Shown here: piece after piece, positions 1 through 7,391 of the stretch
Layout: each line of letters begins with the position of its first letter
Position numbering within the stretch: position 1 is the first letter of the stretch
NCBI GenBank assembly: GCA_039819065.1
Contig: JBCBSS010000071.1
Location: 1 to 38,499, forward strand
Source: JBCBSS01 sp039819065
GTDB lineage: Bacteria > Bacteroidota > Bacteroidia > Cytophagales > Cyclobacteriaceae
Reading direction: 5' to 3'
Length of the DNA stretch: 38,499 bases
Position numbers and translations under genes: made by a program
Notes under the pieces: generated by a model
What the model was told of the DNA's origin: nothing
The model's input: only the letters and a program-made list of their open reading frames with translations
Databases searched by the model: none

Positions 1-149
1 ATACTATCATTGAGGGAGAGATATATAGACCTAAGTGAGTCTATTTTCGTGTAAGAAGGGTTATCATTTTGATCTCCTGAGGAACTACAGCCGTAGATTA
101 GCATTAAGGAAGCGATACCGGAAACAAGCAGGGTGATTTTCGTTTTCAC
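1..149 (-). CDS. Lipoprotein, N-terminal part (cut by the window edge)
   Basis: Reading leftward from a GTG at 147-149 gives an open frame to the window edge, about 49 residues. It begins V/M-K-T-K, followed by a hydrophobic stretch (ITLLVSGIASLMLIYG) and then Cys-21 with Ser-Ser-Ser-Gly after it. This is a lipoprotein signal peptide with a slightly loose lipobox (IYGC). After Cys the chain is polar (SGDQNDNPSYTKIDSLRS). The mature protein lies outside the window, so its function cannot be given. No in-frame ATG lies upstream of the GTG; the internal ATG at residue 16 would destroy the signal peptide. The gene starts 57 bases after the paaD stop on the same strand, so it could be the last gene of the paa operon or have its own promoter. 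Confidence 0.6.
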   Translation of the reverse strand, partial: MKTKITLLVSGIASLMLIYGCSSSGDQNDNPSYTKIDSLRSIYLSLNDS

Positions 150-205
150 TCTTTGAACAGTTTGACAGTCTATTGTAGAAGTTACGCTAAATATACAAAT
201 ATGTT

Positions 206-688
206 CTATATGGGCTTAAATTGCTCAAAAGCCTGATGGCAATTGTTGCAGTAATGGATTGACCTACATAGTGTTGGCCCAAAGGGTGTTTTCATCTCCG
301 TATTCTCACTTCCACAATATGGGCACGCCACATTTTCGATGATATCCAGGTCAACTATAAGGTTATGCTTTGGCGGAGGAGCAAGACCAAACTCTTTCAA
401 TGCCTTTCTACCTTTATCCGATATTTTATTAGAATTCCATTGCACTTCGAAGGATACATTGACTGTCACGTTTTCTACCCCGTATTTATTCAACGTATCA
501 ATCACGTCCTGCTTCATCATATCTATAGCTGGGCAGCCCACAAATGTAGGGGTCATATTGACCAGCACATCTTCGTTATCTATCTCCACCTTGGTGATTA
601 CCCCTAAATCAACGAGTGATAGTACTGGTATTTCAGGGTCTTTCACCTCTTCAAGCCATTCCAACAATTGTTCTTCTGTCAATACCAT
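206..688 (-). CDS. paaD: 1,2-phenylacetyl-CoA epoxidase subunit PaaD
   Basis: 160 residues, ATG start. Residues 7-85 form a MIP18/DUF59 domain of the kind used in iron-sulfur assembly (DPEIPVLSLVDLG, then a TPTFVGCPA motif). The C-terminus carries a four-Cys zinc-ribbon-like module: CPYCG near residue 122, then Cys-141 and CNNC near 147. This domain pair is diagnostic of PaaD (PaaJ in older naming), which is required for phenylacetyl-CoA epoxidase activity, probably by helping mature the iron-sulfur cluster of the reductase or the di-iron site. It lies 9 bases downstream of paaC on the same strand, as in known paaABCD operons. The protein acts in the cytoplasm. Confidence 0.93.
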   Translation of the reverse strand: MVLTEEQLLEWLEEVKDPEIPVLSLVDLGVITKVEIDNEDVLVNMTPTFVGCPAIDMMKQDVIDTLNKYGVENVTVNVSFEVQWNSNKISDKGRKALKEFGLAPPPKHNLIVDLDIIENVACPYCGSENTEMKTPFGPTLCRSIHYCNNCHQAFEQFKPI

Positions 689-697
689 AGTCTGTTT

Positions 698-1453
698 TTA
701 CCAATCGGCGCTTGGGTCAATTTTGAATACCTCAGACATTTCTTCTACTAGTGGCTGTAAGTGCTCCGTATGTAGACCCGTTCTACCACCCAGAACCGGA
801 CTCGCAACCGTCGCATCAGGAAGATTGAGTTGAGTCTCACTGATCACCTTTTCGATGGATTCTAACCAACGTGCCTTGAGGGCATCTTCTCCTGCAAATA
901 TTTTGTTATCAATCAAACTCGACTCATGAGGTGAAAGTTCGAATATGCCCAAGGCATAAGGAAGAGCAAAATCTAAGGAACCTTGAAGTCTCTTAATACT
1001 TTCATCTGTGGCAGAACCGAGTTGCTTAATCCATGTGTTTGCATGCATCACATGATATCTGACTTCACCTTGTAGTTTCTTGGCTAAAAGAGAAAGTGGT
1101 TCATAACTGCTTTCTGCTAGCATTTGAAACCTGATCAACTCAGCATGGTCAAACAAAAAGTGCCTGATCAAACTGAAATCATATTCTCCATTAGGTAATT
1201 CAACCAACTGACAATTGTGAAACTGATCGGCATTACGCATAAATGCTATCGTATCCGGCTCAGATTCTCCTAGCTCATGAAGGATCGCATAAAAAGCGTG
1301 GCTCTGGCCTACTTTGTCTTGGGCCATAGATGAGAAAGCAATATCCTCTTCAAGTAGCGGCCCTAAACCAGTCCATTCAGAATTGCGATGGCCTAGAATA
1401 AGCTGGTCATCGGCTATTTTATATAATAGTTCTTTAAGCGCAATTTCTGTCAT
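698..1453 (-). CDS. paaC: 1,2-phenylacetyl-CoA epoxidase subunit PaaC
   Basis: 251 residues, close to the usual size of about 250. It is an all-helical ferritin-like protein opening with the family motif IADDQLILGHRNSEW around residues 12-26, then SSMAQDKVGQSHAFY around 42-56. PaaC is the structural partner of the catalytic PaaA. It has the same fold but lacks a complete set of di-iron ligands, and the AC pair binds phenylacetyl-CoA. At the position matching PaaA's first ExxH ligand pair this protein has AQDKVGQSHA, where Lys replaces Glu; this agrees with a non-catalytic role. The gene sits between paaB and paaD on the same strand, 31 bases after paaB. Confidence 0.94.
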   Translation of the reverse strand: MTEIALKELLYKIADDQLILGHRNSEWTGLGPLLEEDIAFSSMAQDKVGQSHAFYAILHELGESEPDTIAFMRNADQFHNCQLVELPNGEYDFSLIRHFLFDHAELIRFQMLAESSYEPLSLLAKKLQGEVRYHVMHANTWIKQLGSATDESIKRLQGSLDFALPYALGIFELSPHESSLIDNKIFAGEDALKARWLESIEKVISETQLNLPDATVASPVLGGRTGLHTEHLQPLVEEMSEVFKIDPSADW

Positions 1454-1484
1454 CGAAGTTATGCTGTTTTATAGATAGGTTCAG

Positions 1485-2102
1485 CTAAGAAGCCGCTTGC
1501 TCTTCTTTGAATTTCTTGATTTTATCCATGGCCTTATAAGCGATGGCGTCTCTGAATTTCTTTTCTGGTAAAGTATGCCAGATCACAACATCTTCAAGGG
1601 TTGAATGGAATATATGACCTGATTTCACAATCCATACGTTTAAGGCCGGCTTACCTTCCGAGAAAGCTGCTTTGGCATGTATCAAAGCCTCATCATAATT
1701 GGCGGCTTCGACTCTTCCCATATGAATATGTTGCTTACCTCGCTTGAGTAGATGAAACACCTCGAACTTATCGTTACCATTGCTTTGTGATGTATTTTGA
1801 TCACTCACGTCTTCATATACACTTTTTCCAGCCTCAGTGAGCTCGGAAACCATCACATTCTGAGTAGCACATACCCAAAGGCCAGTACAAGTATTTCGGC
1901 GGCTGAATTGCTCTTTGGCAAATACAAAAGCCATGTCCTCGTTAGAGGCGTGCACAATACCTTCGTGCTGATAAGGTTTACCTTCTTTTGGTTGTACGAA
2001 AACTTCGTACGTGGCCAGCTGGTCGAGTTCTTCCTTTTCTAGCTCTGAACTCCAGTTGTCAGGAAGATTGAGTCGATTAACTCTTGGGTCTAGTGATTTC
2101 AT
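1485..2102 (-). CDS. paaB: 1,2-phenylacetyl-CoA epoxidase subunit PaaB, tandem two-domain form
   Basis: 205 residues, about twice the roughly 95 of classical PaaB. Two PaaB domains are visible. The first spans about 31-100 (YEVFVQPKEGKPYQHEG, then HASNEDMAFVFAKEQFSRR, then LWVC). The second spans about 112-182 (FEVFHLLKRGKQHIHMG, then EAANYDEALIHAKAAF, then VWIVKSG). A polar Ser/Asn/Gln linker at 101-111 joins them, and a Lys-rich tail follows. PaaB is a non-catalytic subunit of the multicomponent ring epoxidase. The fusion would give a covalent PaaB dimer if the two halves pack as separate chains do elsewhere (inference). The start is only one base after the paaA stop, so translation of the two is probably coupled. 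Confidence 0.9.
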   Translation of the reverse strand: MKSLDPRVNRLNLPDNWSSELEKEELDQLATYEVFVQPKEGKPYQHEGIVHASNEDMAFVFAKEQFSRRNTCTGLWVCATQNVMVSELTEAGKSVYEDVSDQNTSQSNGNDKFEVFHLLKRGKQHIHMGRVEAANYDEALIHAKAAFSEGKPALNVWIVKSGHIFHSTLEDVVIWHTLPEKKFRDAIAYKAMDKIKKFKEEQAAS

Positions 2103-2103
2103 T

Positions 2104-3090
2104 TTAAGCCAAAGGCGTTACATATTTTGTTTGAGGCTTCAACAATGCTTGTCTTACCCAACGGCCTCTTTCTTCTGCTACTCTTCGTACCGCTAACCTT
2201 TCTTTATTGCAAGGGCCGTCTCCGTTGATTACCCTTTTGAATTCTTCCCAATCTGGCTCAGTGTATTCCCATTTGCCAGTTTCATCATTCTTACGGAGGT
2301 TAGGATCAGGAATGGTCAAACCTAATTCCCAAATCTTAGGTACGTACATATCCAAAAACTGATTACGACAATCATCGTTGGAGGCCATTTTCACCTTCCA
2401 TTTCATCAGGACTTGGGTATGGGTTGAAATCTTATCGGATGGGCCGAAGAAGTGCATCATAGGTGCCCACCAGCGGTCAATTGCCTCTTGCATCATTTGT
2501 CTCTGCTTAGCAGAACCAGTGGCCATATGTATTACGCAATGGTGACCGTATTTTAGGTGGAATGATTCTTCAGCGCAAATTCTTTCTAGGGCGCGGCAAT
2601 ATGGGCCATAACTTCCTCTGGAGTTTGCCAACTGATTTACTATGGCGCCAGCATCTACTAACCATGAAATGAAGCATGAGTCAGCCCAGGTAAAAGCTGG
2701 ATAATTGAATATGTTAGAATACTTGGACTTGCCGTTAATCAGATCATTGATCATTTGTTCTCTTGGCTTACCAAGTGTCTCTGCAGCACTGTAAAGTAGT
2801 TGGGCGTGACCAACTTCATCCTGAACCTTGGCCATAAGGGCCAATTTTCTTTTGAAGCCTGGAGCCCTGGTAATCCATGTTCCTTCTGGCAACGCACCAA
2901 TGATTTCACTGTGTCCGTGCTGTTCTATCATTCTGATCAGTTGCTTCCTGTAAAGGGCTGGCATCCAATCGGTAGGCTCTATTTTTTCACCCCTTGCAAT
3001 GCGCGCTTCAAACGCAGCTAATTGTTCAGGATCTTCTTGTATAGATTTGTCTTTTTGCGAAATTTCAAAAGTATTGCCTCCTCCGTACAT
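2104..3090 (-). CDS. paaA: 1,2-phenylacetyl-CoA epoxidase catalytic subunit PaaA
   Basis: 328 residues, slightly longer than the roughly 310 of E. coli PaaA. This is the oxygenase subunit that adds one oxygen across the ring of phenylacetyl-CoA, the first committed step of aerobic phenylacetate breakdown. Carboxylate-bridged di-iron ligands are visible as two ExxH motifs: E92/H95 in QDEVGHAQ and E175/H178 in CAEESFHLKYGHH. Surrounding family signatures are WMPALYRKQLIRMIEQHGHSE and RAPGFKRKLALMAKVQDE. It is the first gene of the paaABCD run, 70 bases after a TetR regulator on the same strand. That gap holds a possible -7 element (TAACTTTA on the minus strand, 3108-3115) overlapping a small inverted repeat (CTTAA-AG-TTAAG, 3106-3117). 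Both are weak calls. Confidence 0.95.
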   Translation of the reverse strand: MYGGGNTFEISQKDKSIQEDPEQLAAFEARIARGEKIEPTDWMPALYRKQLIRMIEQHGHSEIIGALPEGTWITRAPGFKRKLALMAKVQDEVGHAQLLYSAAETLGKPREQMINDLINGKSKYSNIFNYPAFTWADSCFISWLVDAGAIVNQLANSRGSYGPYCRALERICAEESFHLKYGHHCVIHMATGSAKQRQMMQEAIDRWWAPMMHFFGPSDKISTHTQVLMKWKVKMASNDDCRNQFLDMYVPKIWELGLTIPDPNLRKNDETGKWEYTEPDWEEFKRVINGDGPCNKERLAVRRVAEERGRWVRQALLKPQTKYVTPLA

Positions 3091-3160
3091 AGATTTTATA
3101 TTTTTCTTAAAGTTAAGCTAGAATTGTTATAAAAACACACCATTCATAAGAACAGGCTGA

Positions 3161-3748
3161 CTAATTCATTTGTTTGAGGCCATTGATAAGCATTTCGGCT
3201 AATTGGTGTCCCAATTCTACCTGGTCTATTTCCCCAACGGGGTTATACCAGTTAGGCATCCAGTTGAGTGAGGAAAAGATGGTCATTACAGTCAACTTCT
3301 TGTCGAGGTTACGAAACTCGCCTCTGATCATGCCTTCTTCGATGATCTTCTTGAAACGGTTGATGTAATTGATCCTTAGTATAAGAAAGTTTCTAAGGTG
3401 TGGTTGGCTCAGGTGGCGGAACTCATTGAGAAAGACGGCTGATGCGGTTAAGTCCTTGGCTATTACCTGGCAGTGACCGATGATGCCCTTTCTGAGTTTT
3501 TCGCTAGAAGAGATATCCTCTTTTTCTACATTATCAAGAGATTGTATAAACTCGTCTGCCATGCCAAAACAGAGGCTTTGGAGTATCTCCTCTTTTGACT
3601 TAATGTGAGAGTACAAACTTGCTGCTTCAATACCTAATTTTTGAGCCAAATCGCGCATGGATGTGGCTGCGTATCCCTTCTCTTTAAAGAGTTCCGCTGC
3701 CTTCCGAATTACCTGTTCTTTCCTTGTCAATTTCACCTCCGATACCAT
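3161..3748 (-). CDS. TetR/AcrR family transcriptional regulator, probably of the paa operon
   Basis: 195 residues. The N-terminal helix-turn-helix of the TetR family spans about 8-56 (QVIRKAAELFKEKGYAATSM, then LAQKLGIEAASLYSHIKSKE). The rest is a helical ligand-binding and dimerisation region. It lies directly upstream of paaA on the same strand with a 70-base gap, so it may be cotranscribed with, and control, the paa genes. TetR-type regulators of phenylacetate genes that respond to phenylacetyl-CoA are known (for example PaaR in Thermus and Corynebacterium); the ligand here is inferred from context only. A sequence fitting the Bacteroidota -7 element (TACTTTTG on the minus strand, 3754-3761) sits immediately before the ATG, which would give a very short leader. 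Confidence 0.88.
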   Translation of the reverse strand: MVSEVKLTRKEQVIRKAAELFKEKGYAATSMRDLAQKLGIEAASLYSHIKSKEEILQSLCFGMADEFIQSLDNVEKEDISSSEKLRKGIIGHCQVIAKDLTASAVFLNEFRHLSQPHLRNFLILRINYINRFKKIIEEGMIRGEFRNLDKKLTVMTIFSSLNWMPNWYNPVGEIDQVELGHQLAEMLINGLKQMN

Positions 3749-3831
3749 ATGCGCAAAAGTAATTAATCCCCCAATTGATCTCTAATTTTAGAAAAAGATA
3801 AAAGCATAAGTTTAACACTTGTTGGCCGAAT

Positions 3832-4371
3832 ATGCTAATTTCACAAGCTTCAAAGCGGTATGGGATGAAATATAAAAGTGCAAATGACTTTTTGAATAAA
3901 TTAAATTTGGTTTACCACGCTATACTGGCTGGCCCATTGCTTGCATTTGTATTCTTATACCTTGAAATACAAGCACAACGGATGGTACCGGTGCTAAGTG
4001 ATGAAGGAGAAATTCAAACTATCAACATCTTATCATTTCTACTTTGGATTGTATTGTTAGGAGCAGGGTTCTTATTGTTCAATAGAAACCTTGGTAAGGC
4101 TAGAATGGCGTTGGGCTTATCATCAAAGCTTGAAGCATTGTTCAAATATTCTATGATCAAATATGTCCTGTTGGAAGGAGCGTCAATTATTGCCGTATTT
4201 GGTCTTTATTTGACGCATGACGTACTATTTATTGTGATGTACGTGGTAGTATTGATAGGCATGTCTTTTACTCGGCCTACACCACGCAACGTGGTAAAAG
4301 ATTTGTCTTTAGAAGGGGAGGAGAAGGAAATCTTAATGCACAAAAAGGACATTCCCGAAGAGACAACATAA
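3832..4371 (+). CDS. Four-helix membrane protein of unknown function
   Basis: 179 residues with four predicted membrane helices: about 27-47 (LVYHAILAGPLLAFVFLYLE), 65-85 (INILSFLLWIVLLGAGFLLF), 108-128 (YSMIKYVLLEGASIIAVFGL) and 130-150 (VLFIVMYVVVLIGMS). The charged C-terminal tail (about 30 residues, Glu/Lys-rich) is probably cytoplasmic. The loop between helices 2 and 3 is also basic (RNLGKARM). I do not recognise a named family; similar small orphan membrane proteins are common in Bacteroidota. An alternative start at 3865 (MKYKSANDFLNKLNL) would drop eleven residues. It is divergent from the tetR/paa operon across an 83-base gap and convergent with the barrel gene to its right. Confidence 0.75.
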   Translation: MLISQASKRYGMKYKSANDFLNKLNLVYHAILAGPLLAFVFLYLEIQAQRMVPVLSDEGEIQTINILSFLLWIVLLGAGFLLFNRNLGKARMALGLSSKLEALFKYSMIKYVLLEGASIIAVFGLYLTHDVLFIVMYVVVLIGMSFTRPTPRNVVKDLSLEGEEKEILMHKKDIPEETT

Positions 4372-4410
4372 GTGAACAGACCAGATCGGTCCATTCACCT
4401 ACTTCTTTTA
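4372..4410 (+). terminator. Possible weak transcription terminator
   Basis: Immediately after the stop codon, GTGAA and GACC (4372-4382) pair with GGTC and TTCAC (4388-4398), with a two-base internal mismatch. A pyrimidine-rich stretch (CTACTTCTTTTA) follows. The U-tract is interrupted, so this is a modest call. Confidence 0.35.
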
Positions 4411-4458
4411 ATATATCCGGTTGAAAACACCCGGCGATTTAGATTGATGGTCTTGAAT

Positions 4459-4478
4459 GTCAGGTCGAAAGACCTGAC
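4459..4478. other. Perfect hairpin with GAAA tetraloop between convergent genes
   Basis: GTCAGGTC-GAAA-GACCTGAC forms an 8-bp perfect stem with a stable GNRA-type tetraloop when read on the plus strand. It sits between the stop codons of two convergent genes. There is no U-tract on either side, so it could stabilise a 3' end or act as a weak bidirectional terminator, but it is not a textbook intrinsic terminator. Confidence 0.4.
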
Positions 4479-4497
4479 GAGCACCACCTCACATACT

Positions 4498-5271
4498 TTA
4501 TAAGGTTACGCCGAAGCTGAAAGCGTTTAATTCAGGCCCTCGATTTTCTGCGAATAACTCGTTCAAATCATAGTTGACGAAGAAATCCACTCCTCTGAAA
4601 CCTAATTGTAATCTTGCTCCGTAGCGCCAATTGTTCAGATAAAAGTTATCTCTATCACGATCTCTATCCCTGTCGTTACCATCTTGTATGACATTCTTGG
4701 TATAACTACCGATTCTATAACCTCCGTATACTCCTGCACCTATTCTAAAGCCGCTATCCCAATCATCATCCCAGAATCTGTGCTTTCTTCCTCTCTTGCC
4801 TCCGAAGTCCAATACCGGTACAAAGCTGGCATTCAGATAAGATGCCGTTAATTTGCTTTTTCTACCTCTATCATCGGCTACTTGCGTAAATTCTATCATT
4901 TCGCTTCCTTCTACGATTCTAAGGTTCTCATCCAGAAATTTGAAATTGTACCAACTTACATCAGCTCCCCATTCCAGGTAGAACGCTCCACCTACATGGG
5001 TTTTATTGATAGACTTAAGGGCAACATACCAAGACCCCCAAGAACGTACAGAATAAGGTTCGTTATTTTCATCCGGGAAGCTCCCGTTTTCGAGATAGTT
5101 GTTGATTCCTAGGTCTATACCAAAGTTATGACGGGTTCCATAGTTGACTTTTCGTCTCTCATCTGTATCGTCGTCTGAATTATCGTTTTGAGCGAAGCCC
5201 TGCTGATACATCATGCCAGTCATCAATAAGGCCATTAATAGTGATCCTAACTTTTTCATTGCTGTTATCAT
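4498..5271 (-). CDS. Outer-membrane beta-barrel protein, shorter of two paralogues
   Basis: 257 residues from the ATG at 5269-5271 (MITAMKKLGSLL). That start has an A-rich leader and gives a clean signal peptide ending at GFAQ. An upstream in-frame ATG at 5298 would add nine residues before the signal peptide and is less likely. After a short acidic stretch (DNSDDDTDERR) come alternating aromatic/polar strands with a high Gly, Asn and Asp content, ending in F-S-F-G-V-T-L, the usual barrel ending in an aromatic-rich last strand. It is closely similar to the gene upstream (shared LNNWRYGARLQLGFR and VDFFVNYDLNELFAE). An Arg-Asp repeat (NDRDRDRDRDNF) probably forms a surface loop. It is the last gene of a sigma/anti-sigma operon; the substrate or role is unknown. 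Confidence 0.75.
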   Translation of the reverse strand: MITAMKKLGSLLMALLMTGMMYQQGFAQNDNSDDDTDERRKVNYGTRHNFGIDLGINNYLENGSFPDENNEPYSVRSWGSWYVALKSINKTHVGGAFYLEWGADVSWYNFKFLDENLRIVEGSEMIEFTQVADDRGRKSKLTASYLNASFVPVLDFGGKRGRKHRFWDDDWDSGFRIGAGVYGGYRIGSYTKNVIQDGNDRDRDRDRDNFYLNNWRYGARLQLGFRGVDFFVNYDLNELFAENRGPELNAFSFGVTL

Positions 5272-5373
5272 TTTAATTTTTTGACATAATTTTCCCATTA
5301 ACCTGTTTTGATTAGGTTCTAAATAGTTGACTTTGAATTAGTTATTGAATTTTAGGTATTCTGGTGTTTGGCT

Positions 5374-6510
5374 TTATAGTGTGATTCCAAAACTGATCGC
5401 ATTGAGTTCAGGCCCTCTACCCTCTGCGAAGAGTTCATTAAGGTCATAGTTGACAAAGAAATCGAAATCCCTATATCCTAATTGGAGACGAACACCATAT
5501 CGGAAGTTGTTCAGGAAGAAGTTGTCCCTGTCTTTATCCCTTTCACGACCGTCCCCATCATTAAATACAAACTTGGAAGTACTGGCGATCCTGTAACCGG
5601 TGTAGCCTCCTGCACCGATACGTAAGCCTCTGTTGCTGCCGCTCCAGAATCGGTTCTTGCCCCTGTTGCTGCTTCTGCCAAAATCTAGCATAGGTACCAT
5701 TACGAAGCTGATATATGAAGCTTTCAGTTTGCTTTTGATCGCATTCACATCTGTTTGATCCAGCTCAAATACTACACCTGTATCAGTTTCACGGATGCGC
5801 GTGTTATCTTCTTGGAATTTGAAATTATACCAGTGCAAAGACCATCCCCAGTCGAGAAAGAATACACCAGCGACTTGTGTTCTATTCATAGAGGTGAACC
5901 CTGCATACCATGACCCCCAGGGTCTCACAGCAAAGAGCTCATTGTTCTCGTCAGGGAACTGCCCGTTTGACAGATAGTTATTCGTTCCTAGTTCAAAGTT
6001 GAACGAATGACGCGTTCTCTTCCTTTTTTTAATGGTTGAGATTGATCCATCATCATCTTCGTCGTCATCATCACCCCAGAAGTCATCGTCGTCATCATCC
6101 TCATCAGTTCTGTCTGAGCTTGCATCTGGATCAGTATCTTCATCTTCTTTGACCACTATTCTATCTTTAATCACAATGGTGGTGTCTTTCAGGTATTTTT
6201 CCCCACTGGCGTCTTCTACTTTTAGCAATTGCCCTTCCTCAGCATTTTCCTCGACTTTCAGGCTAAGGTGCTCGAAAATGGCATTGAGGTCATACTTCTT
6301 TATCAACTCAAGATCTTCTTTGCTGCTAATGTAGAAAACCACTTTGCTGTTTTTACCGAAGTTTACCACAAGTGTATCTTTCGGAGCTTTCTCTTGAGCG
6401 TTCACCGATCCCACTAACATTACGCAGAACACTACTACTATATATTTAAAGAAAAGCTTCATTCGTTTTAGTCTTATATTATCGTTTATATCTTTTGTAA
6501 TTGAAATCAT
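5374..6510 (-). CDS. Outer-membrane beta-barrel protein with acidic linker, longer paralogue
   Basis: 378 residues. The signal peptide is MKLFFKYIVVVFCVMLVGSV followed by NAQ. Starting at its own Met (6462) would suit secretion best, but the ATG at 6510 overlaps the upstream stop in an ATGA, so coupled initiation there is also possible. Domains: a small N-terminal region at about 45-115 (DTLVVNFGKNSKVVFYISSK and following), an extremely acidic linker at about 122-154 with runs of Asp, a basic patch KKRKRTR at 161-167, then a barrel at 168-378 that aligns along its whole length with the next gene. It ends in I-S-F-G-I-T-L. The N-terminal region is found with barrels of this type in Bacteroidota; its function is not known to me. 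The two barrels arose by tandem duplication (inference). Confidence 0.75.
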   Translation of the reverse strand: MISITKDINDNIRLKRMKLFFKYIVVVFCVMLVGSVNAQEKAPKDTLVVNFGKNSKVVFYISSKEDLELIKKYDLNAIFEHLSLKVEENAEEGQLLKVEDASGEKYLKDTTIVIKDRIVVKEDEDTDPDASSDRTDEDDDDDDFWGDDDDEDDDGSISTIKKRKRTRHSFNFELGTNNYLSNGQFPDENNELFAVRPWGSWYAGFTSMNRTQVAGVFFLDWGWSLHWYNFKFQEDNTRIRETDTGVVFELDQTDVNAIKSKLKASYISFVMVPMLDFGRSSNRGKNRFWSGSNRGLRIGAGGYTGYRIASTSKFVFNDGDGRERDKDRDNFFLNNFRYGVRLQLGYRDFDFFVNYDLNELFAEGRGPELNAISFGITL

Positions 6511-7391
6511 GGTGCGTTTCTACTTTCTTTCTTCTTACCACCGAACGCAAAGAGTTGGTTTTTGGCACGTCTCAAATTGCCTAGTTTGCCATCGCCATTT
6601 TTCACATCCTTCGCGAAACTCAGTACTTTCTTAAGTGCTGAGCCCTTTTGCTCTTCACTTTCTTCACTGTCGTTGGCTGCTAGTGCTTCACTTTGAGGTA
6701 GCTCACCGAGGTTGAATACAATCTTCACACCTTGCGTTTGTTGACTGTTGTCCTGCTCGTTTACCTTAGCTGGTTCATTCTCATTCACTGCAACAGCTTC
6801 TTCTACTGGTGGCAACTCTAGCGCCTTTACCTTATCAATTTGCTTCGACTCTTCAACTACTTTGTCTTCTTGCTTTACCTCATTTACAGCCACACTATTC
6901 TCAATGACTGCAGATTCATTCGGCAACTTTTTTAATTCAATTTTCTTAGTCTGCTTACTTTCAATACGTTTTGAAGCCTTATCTCCATCGACTTCCTCCT
7001 TCACAACTACCTGTTCCTTATTTTCTGGTTGCCCTTGAGTCAGTTCAGTAGCCTCCTCTTCGTCTTGATTCGATACCTGCTCTTCCGTATCTTTTGCCTC
7101 AGCAATTGCCTCATTTTTCTCAGGTTGATTTTCTTGTTTGGCAGGCTGATCGTCGGTGTAAGCAATGGTCTCTATTTCCTGACCTTCGTTTTCTTGTTGT
7201 GGCCAGTAGACAATGGCGACTGAACACAATAGGATGGCGATACTAGCGGCGATACTTAAGAATGGCCAAATGGCTTTCTTACGTTTACCTGGTAGCTTTC
7301 CTTCAAGCTTGGACCAAGCTGCTGATGATGGGCTTTTACCAAAGTCCTCCAGCTTATCTCTGAATAAATTATCTATATCCTTACCGCTCAT
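6507..7391 (-). CDS. Probable membrane-bound anti-sigma factor
   Basis: 294 residues with one membrane helix at about 41-63 (IWPFLSIAASIAILLCSVAI). The cytoplasmic head (LFRDKLEDFGKSPSSAAW, then KLEGKLPGKRKK) matches the short N-terminal segment typical of Bacteroidota ECF anti-sigma proteins. The region beyond the membrane is low-complexity, rich in Glu, Gln, Lys and Asn, and likely extended in the periplasm. It overlaps the sigma gene by 4 bases (ATGA at 7388-7391) and the downstream barrel gene by 4 bases (6507-6510). Such tight overlaps suggest translational coupling to hold sigma and anti-sigma in fixed ratio. No zinc-binding HxxxCxxC motif is present, so it is not of the ZAS type. The assignment rests on gene order and topology. 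Confidence 0.7.
   Translation of the reverse strand: MSGKDIDNLFRDKLEDFGKSPSSAAWSKLEGKLPGKRKKAIWPFLSIAASIAILLCSVAIVYWPQQENEGQEIETIAYTDDQPAKQENQPEKNEAIAEAKDTEEQVSNQDEEEATELTQGQPENKEQVVVKEEVDGDKASKRIESKQTKKIELKKLPNESAVIENSVAVNEVKQEDKVVEESKQIDKVKALELPPVEEAVAVNENEPAKVNEQDNSQQTQGVKIVFNLGELPQSEALAANDSEESEEQKGSALKKVLSFAKDVKNGDGKLGNLRRAKNQLFAFGGKKKESRNAP

Noticed and set aside
339..833. Plus-strand open frame of 164 codons over paaD and paaC
   Set aside because: It is antisense to two confidently identified genes, spans their junction, has Ser/Thr-rich composition typical of a shadow frame, and shows no family motif.
4459..4478. GAAA-loop hairpin as an intrinsic terminator
   Set aside because: The stem is perfect, but no T-run follows on either strand, so it is listed only as a hairpin.
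6120..6200. Possible CRISPR-like or tandem DNA repeat in the acidic linker region
   Set aside because: Repetition is only from degenerate Asp/Glu codons in a coding frame; there are no spaced identical repeats.
6032..6334. Plus-strand Ser-rich frame
   Set aside because: It is the complement of the Asp codon run in the barrel protein; GAT/GAC read backwards gives poly-Ser.
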